Shown: positions 41,759 to 51,487, numbered from the stretch's first letter. The stretch: 64,000 nucleotides of DNA from Seohaeicola zhoushanensis (GCF_014656415.1 NZ_BNCJ01000017.1:31949-95948), one strand, 5' to 3'. The notes: generated by a model from the sequence alone, not told the origin. Numbers and translations are program-made.

Positions 41759-43225
41759 TCAGCCCGCCCGCAGCGCCTCTGCCGAGAGCGGCCAGTAGTC
41801 GCCGCCGCGCATACGGTAGGGGTTCTCCGGCCCTTCGAACTGCACCGCCGTCGGGGTCCGGGCATAGAGGATATCCGCCGCCACCGGCGGAAATCCCGCA
41901 TGGAAGTGCTGGGTCGACTTCACCACCACGACGGGCGTGCCGGCCAGATCGACGCCGAGCGCCGCGAAGGCATCGGGATGGAAGGTCTGCGTGCGCAGGT
42001 CGTTCAGGGCAATGCGAATGCCGTGGGTGGTCTCGACCAGCACCGCCCGACCGCAGCGCATGGTCTGCCCCGCGACGGTGGTCTGGCGCAGATCCTCGAC
42101 CACCTTCAGAACCCGTATCTCCAGGTCGAGCGGCGGCCCCGACCTCGGGCTGAACTTGCCGCCGATCCGCTGACTCAGCGCGGCGCCCTCGCCCGCGCCG
42201 ATGCAGGTCTCGACCGCCATCGGGTCGTACATCAGCCCCACCAGCGCGCCCTTTGCCCCCGCCTCGATCAGGGCGCTCAGCATGTAGGTGCTGTCCGCCC
42301 CGGCCCCGGTGCCCGGGTTGTCGGCCACATCGGCTATCACCACCGGCCCCTTCGGCGCGGCCAGCGCCGCCGCCACCGCCTCGGCCCCGGTCATCATCCG
42401 GGTACGGGTCTGGTGCCGCATCTCCCAGATCTCCTGCGCCAGCTGCTCGGCCAGCGCCCCCGCCGCCTTCGGGTCGGCATCGGTATAGACCAGCATCCGC
42501 GCGCCAAGGTCGGGCATGTCCCCCAGCGCGAACCCGTGGCAGAAGCTGACCGAGAGGGCGGTCCCCTCCGCCTCCAGCGTCTTCATCCGCGCGACGAAGC
42601 CGGTCATCGGCGCCCTGGTCGTGTGCCAGACCGAGATCATGTGGCATTCCGCCCGCCCGGCCGTTGGCCGTATCTCGCCGCGCTCGGTCGCCAGCGCCAG
42701 GGTCCAGAGGTCCTCGGCCCGTTCGACGATGTCTGTATGGGGATATTCCTTGTAGGCCACGATCAGGTCGGCCGCGCGCAGCATCCGCTCGGTCAGGTGG
42801 CAATGCAGGTCCAGCTCGCAGCCGATCACCGCCTCGGGCAGGATCTCGCGGATGCCCTCCAGCAGCGCCCCTTCACAGTCGAACTCGCCATCGGCGATCA
42901 TCGCGCCATGCAGGTTCAGCAGCACCATGTCCACCGGTCCGGCAGCCCGCACGTCGGCCAGCAGTTGCGCGCAGAGACTCTGCCAGACGCTGGCAAGCGT
43001 GGTGCCGCCGGGCTGGGCCATGGCCATAAGCCCTTCGACCACCTCGATCCCCTCCGCCTCGGCCCGCTCGCGCCAGACATGAAGCGGCGCGGTGAAATGG
43101 TGCGGCGGATGCCTGGTGGCATCGCCGCGATAGAGCCCGCCCGTCTCGAAATCGTGCATCGTCGTCGGGACGGCGGAAAAGGTGTTGGTCTCGGTGGCGA
43201 TGCCGCCAATGAACAGTCTGGTCAT
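41759..43225 (-). CDS. M81-family metallopeptidase (MlrC-like)
   Basis: A 488-residue member of the M81/MlrC family, named for an enzyme that hydrolyses linearised microcystin but found widely in amino-acid/peptide catabolic clusters. The family start FIGGIATETNTFS, VLLNLHGAM with metal ligands, and the later ADVADNPGTGAGADSTYML and KSTQHF are typical. ATG at 43225 overlaps the upstream FAD oxidase stop by four bases. It is the last gene of a minus-strand operon of three, along with the FAD oxidase and ThDP enzyme. Confidence 0.85.
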   Translation of the reverse strand: MTRLFIGGIATETNTFSAVPTTMHDFETGGLYRGDATRHPPHHFTAPLHVWRERAEAEGIEVVEGLMAMAQPGGTTLASVWQSLCAQLLADVRAAGPVDMVLLNLHGAMIADGEFDCEGALLEGIREILPEAVIGCELDLHCHLTERMLRAADLIVAYKEYPHTDIVERAEDLWTLALATERGEIRPTAGRAECHMISVWHTTRAPMTGFVARMKTLEAEGTALSVSFCHGFALGDMPDLGARMLVYTDADPKAAGALAEQLAQEIWEMRHQTRTRMMTGAEAVAAALAAPKGPVVIADVADNPGTGAGADSTYMLSALIEAGAKGALVGLMYDPMAVETCIGAGEGAALSQRIGGKFSPRSGPPLDLEIRVLKVVEDLRQTTVAGQTMRCGRAVLVETTHGIRIALNDLRTQTFHPDAFAALGVDLAGTPVVVVKSTQHFHAGFPPVAADILYARTPTAVQFEGPENPYRMRGGDYWPLSAEALRAG

Positions 43226-44358
43226 GCCAGTGCCTCGCTTTCTATCCTGTCCAGCCGCGCCGGAGAGAGGGGTGTTGCCGTAAGCCCGGCGGCGGCAAGG
43301 CCACCGGGAATGGGGTCGCCGCACAATATGGCCGCCGCCGCGCGTGACAGGGCGGGCGACGACTGGATACCGAAACCGCCCTGGCCCGCGAACCAGAAGA
43401 AGCCGGGCGCCTCCGGGTCCCAGCCCGCGACAGGGTCGTCATCCGGCATGAAGCTGCGCAGGCCTGCCCAGCTCGCGCTCGGGCGGCGCGGGTCGAGGTC
43501 GAGCCAGCGCTGCATCCGGTCGACGGCGATGGCAATGTCCATGTCGTCGGGCCAGATCTCTCCCGGCTCGGCCGGTGTCGCGTCCGAGGGCGAGAGCAGG
43601 ATGCCGCGCCCCTCGGGCTTGACGTAGAACGAGACCTCGGGATCGGCGATCAGCGGCCAGTGCCGCGTTCCGATACCCGGCAGGTCGAAATGTGCGATCG
43701 TGCGTTTGCGCGGTTCCAGCCCGCGCGGCCGCAGACCGGCCATCACCGCGACCCGGTCGGCAAAGGCGCCGGCCGCGTTCACCACCACCGGCGCCTCCAG
43801 TGTCCCCTGCGGCGTCTGGACCCGCCAGACATCTCGGCTCCGGTCCAGACCCGTCACCGGTGCACGCAGCCGCAGGTCAGCCCCCGAGCCACGCAGAAAG
43901 GCGCGGTGCAGCGCGTCGACGTCAATATCCCTCGGCTCGGTATCGAGCAGGCCGCAGACCACCCCCGCCGTCACCGGCAGGCCCATCTCTGCAAGTTCGG
44001 GACGGGAGAGCATCCGCAACGGCCGCCCCAGCGCCAGACCCTCGGCGAGGGCGAAAGCAAGCGCCTCGCGCCCCGACTCATCCGCCAGCCGCAGAACGCC
44101 CCGCGCCGAGGTCAGCGGTACGTCGCAGAAGCCCTCGGGCGGCGCGGTCAGGAAGCCACGGCTGGCCAGGCTCGCCGCGCGGATCAGCGTCGCGCCGGCA
44201 TGGGGCGTCATGATCGCTGCCGAGCGCCCCGTGGCATGGTGCGACGGGCTGTCCTCGGCCTCCAGGAGCACGACCCGACGGCCGCCGCGCAGCTGCCAGG
44301 CCAGCGAGGCCCCGGCGATGCCGGCCCCGATGATGACGACATCGGCGCGCCCGGTCAC
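43222..44358 (-). CDS. DadA-like FAD-dependent amine oxidase (copy 2)
   Basis: A 378-residue flavoprotein of the DadA/DAO superfamily. The FAD motif is VVIIGAGIAGASLAW, then GRSAAIMTPHAG, and the C-terminus ends with FAGQGGFGIQSSPALSR. It starts at GTG 44358, overlapping the ThDP enzyme stop (GTGA). It sits in the catabolic operon between the ThDP enzyme and MlrC, so it probably oxidises an amine or amino-acid intermediate of that pathway. The layout matches the gene at 33318-34391, but lengths and surface loops differ. Confidence 0.85.
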   Translation of the reverse strand: MTGRADVVIIGAGIAGASLAWQLRGGRRVVLLEAEDSPSHHATGRSAAIMTPHAGATLIRAASLASRGFLTAPPEGFCDVPLTSARGVLRLADESGREALAFALAEGLALGRPLRMLSRPELAEMGLPVTAGVVCGLLDTEPRDIDVDALHRAFLRGSGADLRLRAPVTGLDRSRDVWRVQTPQGTLEAPVVVNAAGAFADRVAVMAGLRPRGLEPRKRTIAHFDLPGIGTRHWPLIADPEVSFYVKPEGRGILLSPSDATPAEPGEIWPDDMDIAIAVDRMQRWLDLDPRRPSASWAGLRSFMPDDDPVAGWDPEAPGFFWFAGQGGFGIQSSPALSRAAAAILCGDPIPGGLAAAGLTATPLSPARLDRIESEALA

Positions 44359-45890
44359 AGCGTGACCTCGATCAGCGCGGGGCCGGGTTCGGCGAAGGCG
44401 CGGCCCAGCGCGCGGTCGAGCCCATCGCAATCCGCGACCCGGATGCCGGGCACACCCATGCCCTGCGCCATGGCGACAAAGTCCATTTCCGGCGCGTCGA
44501 TCCGCAGCATCTCGTCCATCGCGTTGGTCCGGCGCGCCGGGTCCAGCTTGGCGACCTCGGCCTGAAGGATGCGGTAGGCGCGGTTGGCGAGGATGATGGT
44601 CTTGACGTTCAGCCCCTCGCGCGACTGGGTCCAGAGCGCCTGGATCGTGTACATGGCCGACCCGTCGCCGATGATCGAGACCACCGGAGCGGCAGGTTCA
44701 GCCAGGGCGCAGCCGGTCGCCAGCGGCGCGCCAGAGCCGATGGAGCCGCCCATGTTCTGACACCAGCGGTGCGGCGCGGCTCCGGCGGTGGCGGCGGCTA
44801 TGGGGACACCGTTGGTCATCGCCTCATCGACGAGGATGGTCCCCTCGGGCAGATGCCGCGCCAGCAGCGCCCCCAGTTTCGCCGCATCGAGCGCGCCAAC
44901 GGGCCGCCCCGGCAAGACCGCAGGATTGCGCGCGGTGTCGCCATCCGCGCCGCAGGCTTCGGCCAGCGCCTCCAGAGGCGCCACCGCGTCGCATTCCGGC
45001 GCGAAATACTCGATGATCGTCGTCCCCGGCGCGGTCAGCCGGCCAGGCTTGCCGGGATAGGCGAAGAAGGCCACCGGCGCGCGCGCGCCCGCCAGCACGA
45101 TGACCGGCGCGCCCGCCAGCCGCGCCCGCGCTGCATCGGGTGCGAAAGGCAGCCGTTCGACCGTCACCCGCCCCGCGCCGCGATCGACCACCGGGTTGGT
45201 CGTCTGCGCCACCAGCGCCGCGCCGGTCGCCCTGGCGACCCGCCCTGCCGCCTCCAGCCCGGCGCCGCGCAGGGCGCCATGTCCCAGCAGCAGCACCGCG
45301 CCGGGCCGCCGCAGCGCCTCGACCAGCCCCGCTGGATTTATGTCGGTTGTCACCGCCGGCCCGCGCTGGGGCAGGCCCGGCGCGCTTTCGTCCTCTGACC
45401 AGGCCGCGTCCGCCGGCAGCAGCAGCGTCGCCACGCCGGGCACCGGGCCGAGGCTGTCGGCCACAGCCGCGGCCGTCTCCGCCCCGGCCCCGCGCCCCGG
45501 CATCACGCAGCGGGTCGAGACACTGACCGTCTCCGCCAGCGCCCGGATGTCCGAGGTCAGCGGCGCGTCAAGCCGCCGGTGCCCGGTCGCATGGTCGCCG
45601 ACGATGTTGACCACCGGGCTCAGCGCCCGCGCCGCGTTGTGCAGGTTCGACAGCCCGTTCGCCAGGCCCGGCCCCAGGTGCAGCAGCGTCGCCGCCGGCC
45701 GCCCCGCGATGCGGGCATAACCGTCGGCGGCTCCGGTCGCCACGTTCTCCTGCAGCACCAGCACCGGACGCAGCCCCGGCGCCGCGCCGAGCGCCGAGAG
45801 GAAATGCATCTCCGAGGTGCCGGGGTTGGCCAGGCAGAGGTCCACCCCGCAGCCATGCAGGCTCCGCACCACAACTTCCGCTCCGATCAT
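44355..45890 (-). CDS. ThDP-dependent enzyme (acetolactate synthase / benzoylformate decarboxylase-like)
   Basis: A 511-residue thiamine-diphosphate enzyme of the acetohydroxyacid synthase superfamily. It has the catalytic Glu48 in QENVATGAADGYAR and the ThDP/Mg motif IIGDGSAMYTIQALW...NRAY. The middle domain contains AGARAPVAFFAY. It groups with decarboxylase-like large subunits found in catabolic operons rather than with IlvB/IlvI; no small regulatory subunit gene is adjacent. ATG at 45890 has AGGA seven bases upstream and is preferred over the TTG two codons earlier. Confidence 0.85.
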   Translation of the reverse strand: MIGAEVVVRSLHGCGVDLCLANPGTSEMHFLSALGAAPGLRPVLVLQENVATGAADGYARIAGRPAATLLHLGPGLANGLSNLHNAARALSPVVNIVGDHATGHRRLDAPLTSDIRALAETVSVSTRCVMPGRGAGAETAAAVADSLGPVPGVATLLLPADAAWSEDESAPGLPQRGPAVTTDINPAGLVEALRRPGAVLLLGHGALRGAGLEAAGRVARATGAALVAQTTNPVVDRGAGRVTVERLPFAPDAARARLAGAPVIVLAGARAPVAFFAYPGKPGRLTAPGTTIIEYFAPECDAVAPLEALAEACGADGDTARNPAVLPGRPVGALDAAKLGALLARHLPEGTILVDEAMTNGVPIAAATAGAAPHRWCQNMGGSIGSGAPLATGCALAEPAAPVVSIIGDGSAMYTIQALWTQSREGLNVKTIILANRAYRILQAEVAKLDPARRTNAMDEMLRIDAPEMDFVAMAQGMGVPGIRVADCDGLDRALGRAFAEPGPALIEVTL

Positions 45891-46218
45891 TCCCAAGTCC
45901 TGTCTTCCGGGTCATTCCGGTGCAGGCTATTGGCTTCGCACGCCGATCGGTAATACAAAGTCGCCGCCTAGTCATTCCGCCAGGTTATCTTGCCGAGCAC
46001 CGTGAAACCCCCTGCAATGCAAGCGGAATTGTGTCCCTTGCTTCGCTGCGGCGCCGCGTGAGGCTGGCCGTACACGGGCATCCGGAACTTTCCCCTCAGG
46101 TCATAACCATTTTTTATGAAATGGCTCACCTATTGAATTTTACAGCCTTCCAACCCGCCCCCACAGTGACGCCACATCAGGCCGCGGCTCGATGCGGCGA
46201 CTATCAACGGGGAGCAAG
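45891..46218. other. Divergent regulatory region of the catabolic cluster
   Basis: About 330 bases between the minus-strand ThDP-FAD-MlrC operon and the plus-strand ABC importer operon. It is AT-rich near 46100-46150. It contains the candidate operator at 46101-46124. No gene is evident. Confidence 0.45.
46101..46124 (+). promoter_or_regulatory. Candidate operator 1 (TCATAACC motif)
   Basis: TCATAACC at 46101-46108 begins a 6-base dyad (TCATAA / TTATGA, seven-base spacer). A related site lies at 51661-51684. This one begins 118 bases before the ABC substrate-binding protein ATG. Confidence 0.4.
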
Positions 46219-47256
46219 ATGAAACATTTCCTGAACGCGGCTGCGATCGGCCTCTGCGCGACTTTCGCGACCGGCGCCTCGGCCGAAGTCATCCACGCCA
46301 CCTGGGGCGGCGGCGGCGCGCGCACCCTGGCGGACTACGTCCAGAAGCCCTTCTCCGATCAGACCGGAATCGCGACCCGCGTGGTCGAGGTCCCGAACAC
46401 CGCAGGCGCGGTCCGCGCGCCGACGGCTTCGCAGTACAACGCCGTCACGGTCACCTTCTTCGAGGGCGTTGGCCTGTCCGACACCGGCCTGCTCGAAGGC
46501 TTCACCGACGAGGAGATCCCCGAGGTCAAGAACCTGCCGCCCGAGGTTGTGATCCGCAACGAGGAAGGTCTCATCGTCGGCATCCCGACCTATTTCGCCT
46601 ATTACGGCATCGTCTATAACAGCGACCTCGCCAGCGCCGACGACTTCAAGAGCTGGAACGCGCTTGCCGATCCCAAGTGGAAGGGCAAGCTGGCGGTCAC
46701 CCGCCCGGTCTATGCCTCGGCCTACGACCTGACGATGTTTGCCCATGCCAACGGCGGCGATGCCGCGAACATCGAACCCGGCATCGACCTTCTGAAGGGC
46801 GTGATCGGCAATGCGCTGACGACCTATACCTCGCTGGCCCACATGAACACGCTGCTGGGCACCGGCGAAGTCACCGCCGTCCCCTTCTACTCGACCCGCG
46901 CCTGGCACCTGCAGCGCGAGGGCCAGAAGAACATCCAGATCGTCATCCCCGAAGAGGGTGGCCTGATGCTGGCCTACGCGGTGGTGGCGCCCAAGGGCGC
47001 GGCCAACCGCGAGGAGACGCGCCAATACATGAACTACCTCGCCGGCGCCGAAAGCCAGGTCGCGGTCTCGATCGAGGGCGGCGGCATCCCGACCAACAAC
47101 CTCGCCAAGCTGCCGCAGGACTATCTCGACACGCTCGGCACCACGCGCGAGGAGCTGATGAAGAAAATGTACGTGCCCGACTGGAAGACCGTCTGGGAAC
47201 ATCACGAGGAACGTATCAACATGGTCGAACAGCTGATGTCCGAAGCGGCCAAGTAG
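46219..47256 (+). CDS. ABC importer substrate-binding protein (polyamine/opine type)
   Basis: Periplasmic solute-binding protein, 345 residues. A signal peptide ends around ASA. The mature protein follows the PotD/PotF group pattern: ATWGGGGARTLADYVQKPF, then AVPFYSTRAW and VIPEEGGLMLAYA. A purine-rich GGGGAG lies close before the ATG. It is the first gene of a four-gene importer operon. The ligand is probably a cationic or nitrogenous compound but cannot be named. A strong hairpin after the stop separates it from the ATPase. Confidence 0.9.
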   Translation: MKHFLNAAAIGLCATFATGASAEVIHATWGGGGARTLADYVQKPFSDQTGIATRVVEVPNTAGAVRAPTASQYNAVTVTFFEGVGLSDTGLLEGFTDEEIPEVKNLPPEVVIRNEEGLIVGIPTYFAYYGIVYNSDLASADDFKSWNALADPKWKGKLAVTRPVYASAYDLTMFAHANGGDAANIEPGIDLLKGVIGNALTTYTSLAHMNTLLGTGEVTAVPFYSTRAWHLQREGQKNIQIVIPEEGGLMLAYAVVAPKGAANREETRQYMNYLAGAESQVAVSIEGGGIPTNNLAKLPQDYLDTLGTTREELMKKMYVPDWKTVWEHHEERINMVEQLMSEAAK

Positions 47257-47281
47257 GCCGCCGGCGCAGACCAACCAGATC

Positions 47282-47307
47282 AGGCCGGGCCTGCCCCGGC
47301 CTTTTTT
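47282..47307 (+). terminator. Attenuating terminator after the binding-protein gene
   Basis: AGGCCGGG and CCCGGCCT form an 8-base stem, followed by TTTTT. It sits between the binding-protein gene and the ATPase gene. Partial termination here would give more binding protein than transporter, a common arrangement. Confidence 0.75.
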
Positions 47308-47334
47308 CCGACCTGTCAGAGGCCGACAAGACGC

Positions 47335-48489
47335 ATGACACATCCCGCCACGACCCAGGCCGCCGCCATCGGCAGCATCGACATCGAGAAAGTCTCCAAG
47401 TCCTACGGCGATGCCGAGGTCCTGTCCGAGGTCTCGCTCTCGATCCCCGCCGGCAGTTTCCTCACGCTCCTCGGCCCCTCGGGCTGCGGCAAGACCACGC
47501 TCCTGCGCCTGATCGCCGGTTTCATCGACCCCACCCGCGGGCGGATCCGCATCGACGGGCGCGACATGACCCAGGTGCCGACGCAGAAGCGCCCCATCGG
47601 GATGGTCTTCCAGAACCTCGCGCTCTTCCCGCATTTCTCGGTGGCCGAGAACATCGCCTACGGGCTCAAGCTCCAGCGCCGCCCGCAAACCGAAATCGCC
47701 GAACGCGTCGGCCGCTTCATCCAGCTCGTCGGCCTCGCCGGACTCGGCGACCGCCGCATCGCCCAGCTCTCGGGCGGGCAGAAGCAACGGGTCGCGCTGG
47801 CACGCTCGCTGGTGCTCGAACCCTCGATCCTGCTGCTCGACGAACCGCTGTCCGCGCTCGACCTGCAACTGCGCAAGCAGCTCCAGTTCGCGCTGAAGGA
47901 CATCCAGCGCCAGCTGCGCACCACCTTCGTCTTCGTCACCCATGACCAGGAAGAGGCCACCATGATCTCGGACCGGATCGTGGTGATGAGCAACGGCCAC
48001 GTGCAGCAGGTCGGCTCTCCGCAGGAAATCTATGCCGATCCGCAGAACCTCTTCGTGTCCAAGTTCATCGGCGAGGTGAACGAACTGCCGGGCCGCCTGC
48101 GCGCCGCCGGAAGCACACTCGCCATCGAGACAGGGGCCGGCACCTTCGAACTGCCCGCCGCTGTCGCGCGGGGCATGAACCCGGCCGCCGGCGACAACGT
48201 GGTGATGTGCCTGCGCCCGGAGAAAATCACCCTTCTCGACGGCGGGGCGCAGCCCGGCCCCGGCATGGTCTCGGCCGAGGCCCGCATCCTCGACACGCTG
48301 GTGATCGGCCCGCTGACACGGGTGACGCTCGACGTCGCGGGCACCCGGATGACCGCCGTCCAGATGACCGACCGCCTGGGCGCGGCAGCGCCCGGCGAGC
48401 GCATTCGCATCGCCTTTCCCGCCGATGCCGCGCGCGTCTTCGCGCCGCTGACCGCCAGCCTCGCCCGCGCCTTCGGAGAGCACGCATGA
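47335..48489 (+). CDS. ABC importer ATP-binding subunit (PotA-like)
   Basis: ATPase of the importer, 384 residues. Walker A is GPSGCGKT (47-54), the signature is LSGGQKQRVAL and Walker B is ILLLDEP. A C-terminal TOBE-like regulatory domain (about 290-380) is typical for polyamine/opine importers. It is co-transcribed with the two permeases, sharing a four-base overlap with the next gene. Confidence 0.93.
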   Translation: MTHPATTQAAAIGSIDIEKVSKSYGDAEVLSEVSLSIPAGSFLTLLGPSGCGKTTLLRLIAGFIDPTRGRIRIDGRDMTQVPTQKRPIGMVFQNLALFPHFSVAENIAYGLKLQRRPQTEIAERVGRFIQLVGLAGLGDRRIAQLSGGQKQRVALARSLVLEPSILLLDEPLSALDLQLRKQLQFALKDIQRQLRTTFVFVTHDQEEATMISDRIVVMSNGHVQQVGSPQEIYADPQNLFVSKFIGEVNELPGRLRAAGSTLAIETGAGTFELPAAVARGMNPAAGDNVVMCLRPEKITLLDGGAQPGPGMVSAEARILDTLVIGPLTRVTLDVAGTRMTAVQMTDRLGAAAPGERIRIAFPADAARVFAPLTASLARAFGEHA

Positions 48490-49322
48490 ACACCGGCGAG
48501 AAACCCACCGCCGCCAAGGCGCTGATGCTGCTGCCCGCGCTGATCGTGCTGGGCCTGTTCTTCACCTCGGTGATCCTGCTGTTCAGCAATGCCTTCGTCG
48601 ACCGGGGCGGCTTTTCGCTGAAGTATTTCGAGCAGATCCTGTCCCGCCCCGACTATCACGTCGTCTTCTACCGCACGGTGCTCACCTCCATCGTGGTGGC
48701 GCTCCTCGCGGTGGCGCTGGCCTATCCGATTGCGCTGGTGCTCTGGCGGGCCGAGAAGAACCGCAACATGCTGCTGATCGTCGTGCTGGTGCCGTGGCTC
48801 GTCAGCCTTGTCGTGCGCACTTACGGCTGGATCATCCTGCTCGGCCCCAAGGGGTTCCTGAACGCCTTCCTCGGCTGGACCGGCATCATCGACACGCCGC
48901 TCAAGCTGATGTTCAACGATACCGGCATCGTCATCGGCCTGACACACGTACTGATCCCCTTCGCGGTGATCTCGATCCTGGCCTCGCTGCTCTCAATCGA
49001 GGAGAACCTCGAAGAGGCCTCGCGAGTGCTGGGCGCAAGCAGGCTCCAGACCTTCCGCACCATCGTGCTGCCGCTCTCGCTGCCGGGGGTCTTCACCTCG
49101 CTGATGGTGATCTACCTCGCCTGCGTCGGCGCCATCGTGACGCCGCTTCTGCTGGGCGGGATCACGCAGAAATTCGTGGGCTCGCAGATCTACCAGGAGG
49201 TCATGGCCACCTTCAACATGTCCAAGGCCGCGGCCTGGTCGATCTGCCTGCTGACGCTCTCCTTCGTCTCTCTCGTCGTGCTGAAACTGATCGAACGCCG
49301 CGCCCTGCGCGGGCAGGAGTGA
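48486..49322 (+). CDS. ABC importer permease 1 (PotB-like)
   Basis: Inner-membrane permease, 278 residues, six helices. The EAA loop reads EEASRVLGASRLQTFRTIVLP. ATG at 48486 overlaps the ATPase stop as ATGA and the gene ends three bases before permease 2. It forms a heterodimer with the next protein. Confidence 0.92.
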   Translation: MNTGEKPTAAKALMLLPALIVLGLFFTSVILLFSNAFVDRGGFSLKYFEQILSRPDYHVVFYRTVLTSIVVALLAVALAYPIALVLWRAEKNRNMLLIVVLVPWLVSLVVRTYGWIILLGPKGFLNAFLGWTGIIDTPLKLMFNDTGIVIGLTHVLIPFAVISILASLLSIEENLEEASRVLGASRLQTFRTIVLPLSLPGVFTSLMVIYLACVGAIVTPLLLGGITQKFVGSQIYQEVMATFNMSKAAAWSICLLTLSFVSLVVLKLIERRALRGQE

Positions 49323-49325
49323 CCC

Positions 49326-50123
49326 ATGCGCAAGCTGACCCCCATGACCCGCGCCGCCGGCATCCTGCTGCTGCTGATGCTGCCCGCGCCCATCGTCATC
49401 GTCTTCGGTGCCTCGTTCAACGGCACCGGCTATATCCAGTTCCCGCCGGAAAGCCTGTCGCTGCGCTGGTATGTCGAGGCCTTCACCGATCCGCGCTGGG
49501 GCAGGGCGGTGCTCACCTCGCTCTGGATCGCCGCCGTGACGGCAACGCTGATCACCGCGATCAGCTTCCTGGCCGCCTATTTCACCCTGCGCTACGCGCC
49601 GCGCATTTCTTCCTGGCTGGAACTCGCGATCTTCTCGCCGCTGTTCTTCCCCCACGCCTCGATGGGCGTGGCGGCGGTGGCGCTGATGGCGGGCATGGGC
49701 ATCGTCGGCACGCCCTGGGCGATCATCCTCGCCCACCTTATGGTGACGATCCCGTTTTCCTACCGCCCGATCCACGTCGCGCTGAAGTCGGTCGACCCCG
49801 ACCTGATCCGCGCCGCCGAGGTGATGGGCGCCTCCGAGATGCGCGCGCTCTGGGACATCGTTCTGCCGATCTGCCGCTCGGGCATCCTGACCTCGCTGCT
49901 GTTCACGGGCATCATCTCGTTTGACGAGGTGACGGTGACGATGTTCCTGATCGGTCCGGACATCACCACGTTGCCGGTGCAGATCTTCACCTTCATCCAG
50001 GACGACGCCTCGCCGGTGCTGGCGGCGATCTCGACGCTCTCGGTGGTGATCACCTTCATCGCCATCCTGGTGCTGGAACGCGTCGCCGGCCTCAGCTTCT
50101 TCGTGCAGCGTCAATCCGGCTGA
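49326..50123 (+). CDS. ABC importer permease 2 (PotC-like)
   Basis: Second permease, 265 residues, six helices. The EAA loop reads RAAEVMGASEMRALWDIVLP. It has the ordinary PotC length and follows permease 1 by three bases. It is the last gene of the operon, followed by a terminator. Confidence 0.92.
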   Translation: MRKLTPMTRAAGILLLLMLPAPIVIVFGASFNGTGYIQFPPESLSLRWYVEAFTDPRWGRAVLTSLWIAAVTATLITAISFLAAYFTLRYAPRISSWLELAIFSPLFFPHASMGVAAVALMAGMGIVGTPWAIILAHLMVTIPFSYRPIHVALKSVDPDLIRAAEVMGASEMRALWDIVLPICRSGILTSLLFTGIISFDEVTVTMFLIGPDITTLPVQIFTFIQDDASPVLAAISTLSVVITFIAILVLERVAGLSFFVQRQSG

Positions 50124-50141
50124 CCGTGTGGACAACGGAAA

Positions 50142-50179
50142 GAAAAACGCCCTTCCGCATGAAACGGAGGGGCGTTTTG
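50142..50179. terminator. Bidirectional rho-independent terminator
   Basis: AAAAACGCCC-TTCCG and CGG-AGGGGCGTTTT form a long stem (with one asymmetry) around a CATGAAA loop and end in a T-run on the plus strand and an A-run before it. It lies between convergent genes and can stop both. Confidence 0.8.
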
Positions 50180-50191
50180 CTTGGAGACCAG

Positions 50192-51487
50192 CTATCGCCC
50201 GGTCAGCCGCTCAAGCGCATCCCGGAACCGATACCAGCCAGTCATCGCCGGCAGGAACCAGGGCGTTTCGCGGTAGAAGGGCATCGAGGGGAAATCGAGG
50301 TTCCAGAACGCCGACCGCGCGCCCCCGGCCAGCGCCTCGCCGGCGCGGTGCCCGAGGTAGCTCTGCATCGCCACCCCCGACCCGTTGCACCCCAGCGCAT
50401 AGGCCAGCCCCTCGTGCTCGCCCAGGTGCGGCAGCAGGTCGAAGGTGAAGGCGATCTGCCCCGACCAGGCGTAACGAATGGCGATGCCCCGCGTCTCGGG
50501 AAAGACCGCATGCAACCGCCCGGCCAGCTCCCCGGTCAGCGCAGAGGCATCCCGCACCCGCAGGCTCGCCCGCCCGCCAAACAGGATACGCCGCCCGTCC
50601 GGCGTCGGGCGGAAGTAGCTGAGCAGCCGCCGGCTGTCGACGGCGGTGCGTCCCTCGGGCAGCAGCCGCCCGATCAGCCCCTCGGGCAGCGGGTCGGTCA
50701 CCACGATATAGCTCGCCGCCGGGATCACCCGCCGCCGCACCCAGGGGGCGAGACCGTCGGAATAGCCATTGGTGGCGATCAGCACCTGGTCGCAGGCGAT
50801 GCTCCACCCGCCCGCCTGCACCTGCCAGCCGCTCCCGGTCCGCGTCAGCCCGGTCACGCGCGTCCGGCCGCACAGCACCGCGCCCCTCGCCTCGGCCAGG
50901 TCGACCAGCCCCTGCAGGTATCTGCCGGGATGCAGCTGCCCCGCCCGCGCGATGGTCATCGCACCGTGGTAGAGGTCCGACCCGATCACCTGGCGCTGCG
51001 TCGCGCGGTCATGGAGCCGCACGCCGTCGCGCACCATGTTCGCCGCCTTGCCTTTCATCGCCTCGAAATGCCCCGGCAGCGCCGCACAGACCACGCGCCC
51101 CGAGCGGCGATACTGCGCATCGCGCGGCAGTGCTGCCGCTTGCGCCTCGACGAAATCGAACGAGGCTGCAGCCTCCTCCTTCAGCGCCTGGAACACGCCC
51201 TCGGGCAAGCGCTGCTCCAGCGGCGAGCGCACCTTCGAGGCCGAGGCCCCCTTGCCCAGGTTCACCCCGCTCGACACATGCCCCGCGTTTCGGCTGCTGG
51301 CGCCGCTGCCAAAGGCCTCGGCCTCCAGCACAACCACGCCCACCCCTGCCGCGCGCAGCGCGATGGCGGCGTTCAGCCCGGTAAAGCCGCCCCCGACGAT
51401 GACCACGTCGGTCCGCGCGGGCGGCTGGTGACCCAGGTGGCGCGGCGGTGTCTCGTCCCACCAGTAGGGCGTCAGGATCAGGCTCAT
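50192..51487 (-). CDS. FAD-dependent oxidoreductase (gamma-glutamylputrescine oxidase-like)
   Basis: A 431-residue DadA/PuuB-like flavoprotein. It begins with LILTPYWWDETPP, typical of PuuB-like oxidases, then the FAD motif VVIVGGGFTGLNAAI and GSGASSRNAGHVSSG. It is convergent with the polyamine-type importer, so it could oxidise the imported amine or a glutamylated derivative. No gamma-glutamylputrescine synthetase or aldehyde dehydrogenase gene is near, so the Puu pathway itself is not supported. Confidence 0.82.
   Translation of the reverse strand: MSLILTPYWWDETPPRHLGHQPPARTDVVIVGGGFTGLNAAIALRAAGVGVVVLEAEAFGSGASSRNAGHVSSGVNLGKGASASKVRSPLEQRLPEGVFQALKEEAAASFDFVEAQAAALPRDAQYRRSGRVVCAALPGHFEAMKGKAANMVRDGVRLHDRATQRQVIGSDLYHGAMTIARAGQLHPGRYLQGLVDLAEARGAVLCGRTRVTGLTRTGSGWQVQAGGWSIACDQVLIATNGYSDGLAPWVRRRVIPAASYIVVTDPLPEGLIGRLLPEGRTAVDSRRLLSYFRPTPDGRRILFGGRASLRVRDASALTGELAGRLHAVFPETRGIAIRYAWSGQIAFTFDLLPHLGEHEGLAYALGCNGSGVAMQSYLGHRAGEALAGGARSAFWNLDFPSMPFYRETPWFLPAMTGWYRFRDALERLTGR

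Noticed and set aside
50192..51487. A complete Puu (gamma-glutamylputrescine) pathway next to the polyamine-type importer
   Set aside because: Only the PuuB-like oxidase is seen; PuuA, PuuC and PuuD counterparts are missing from the window.
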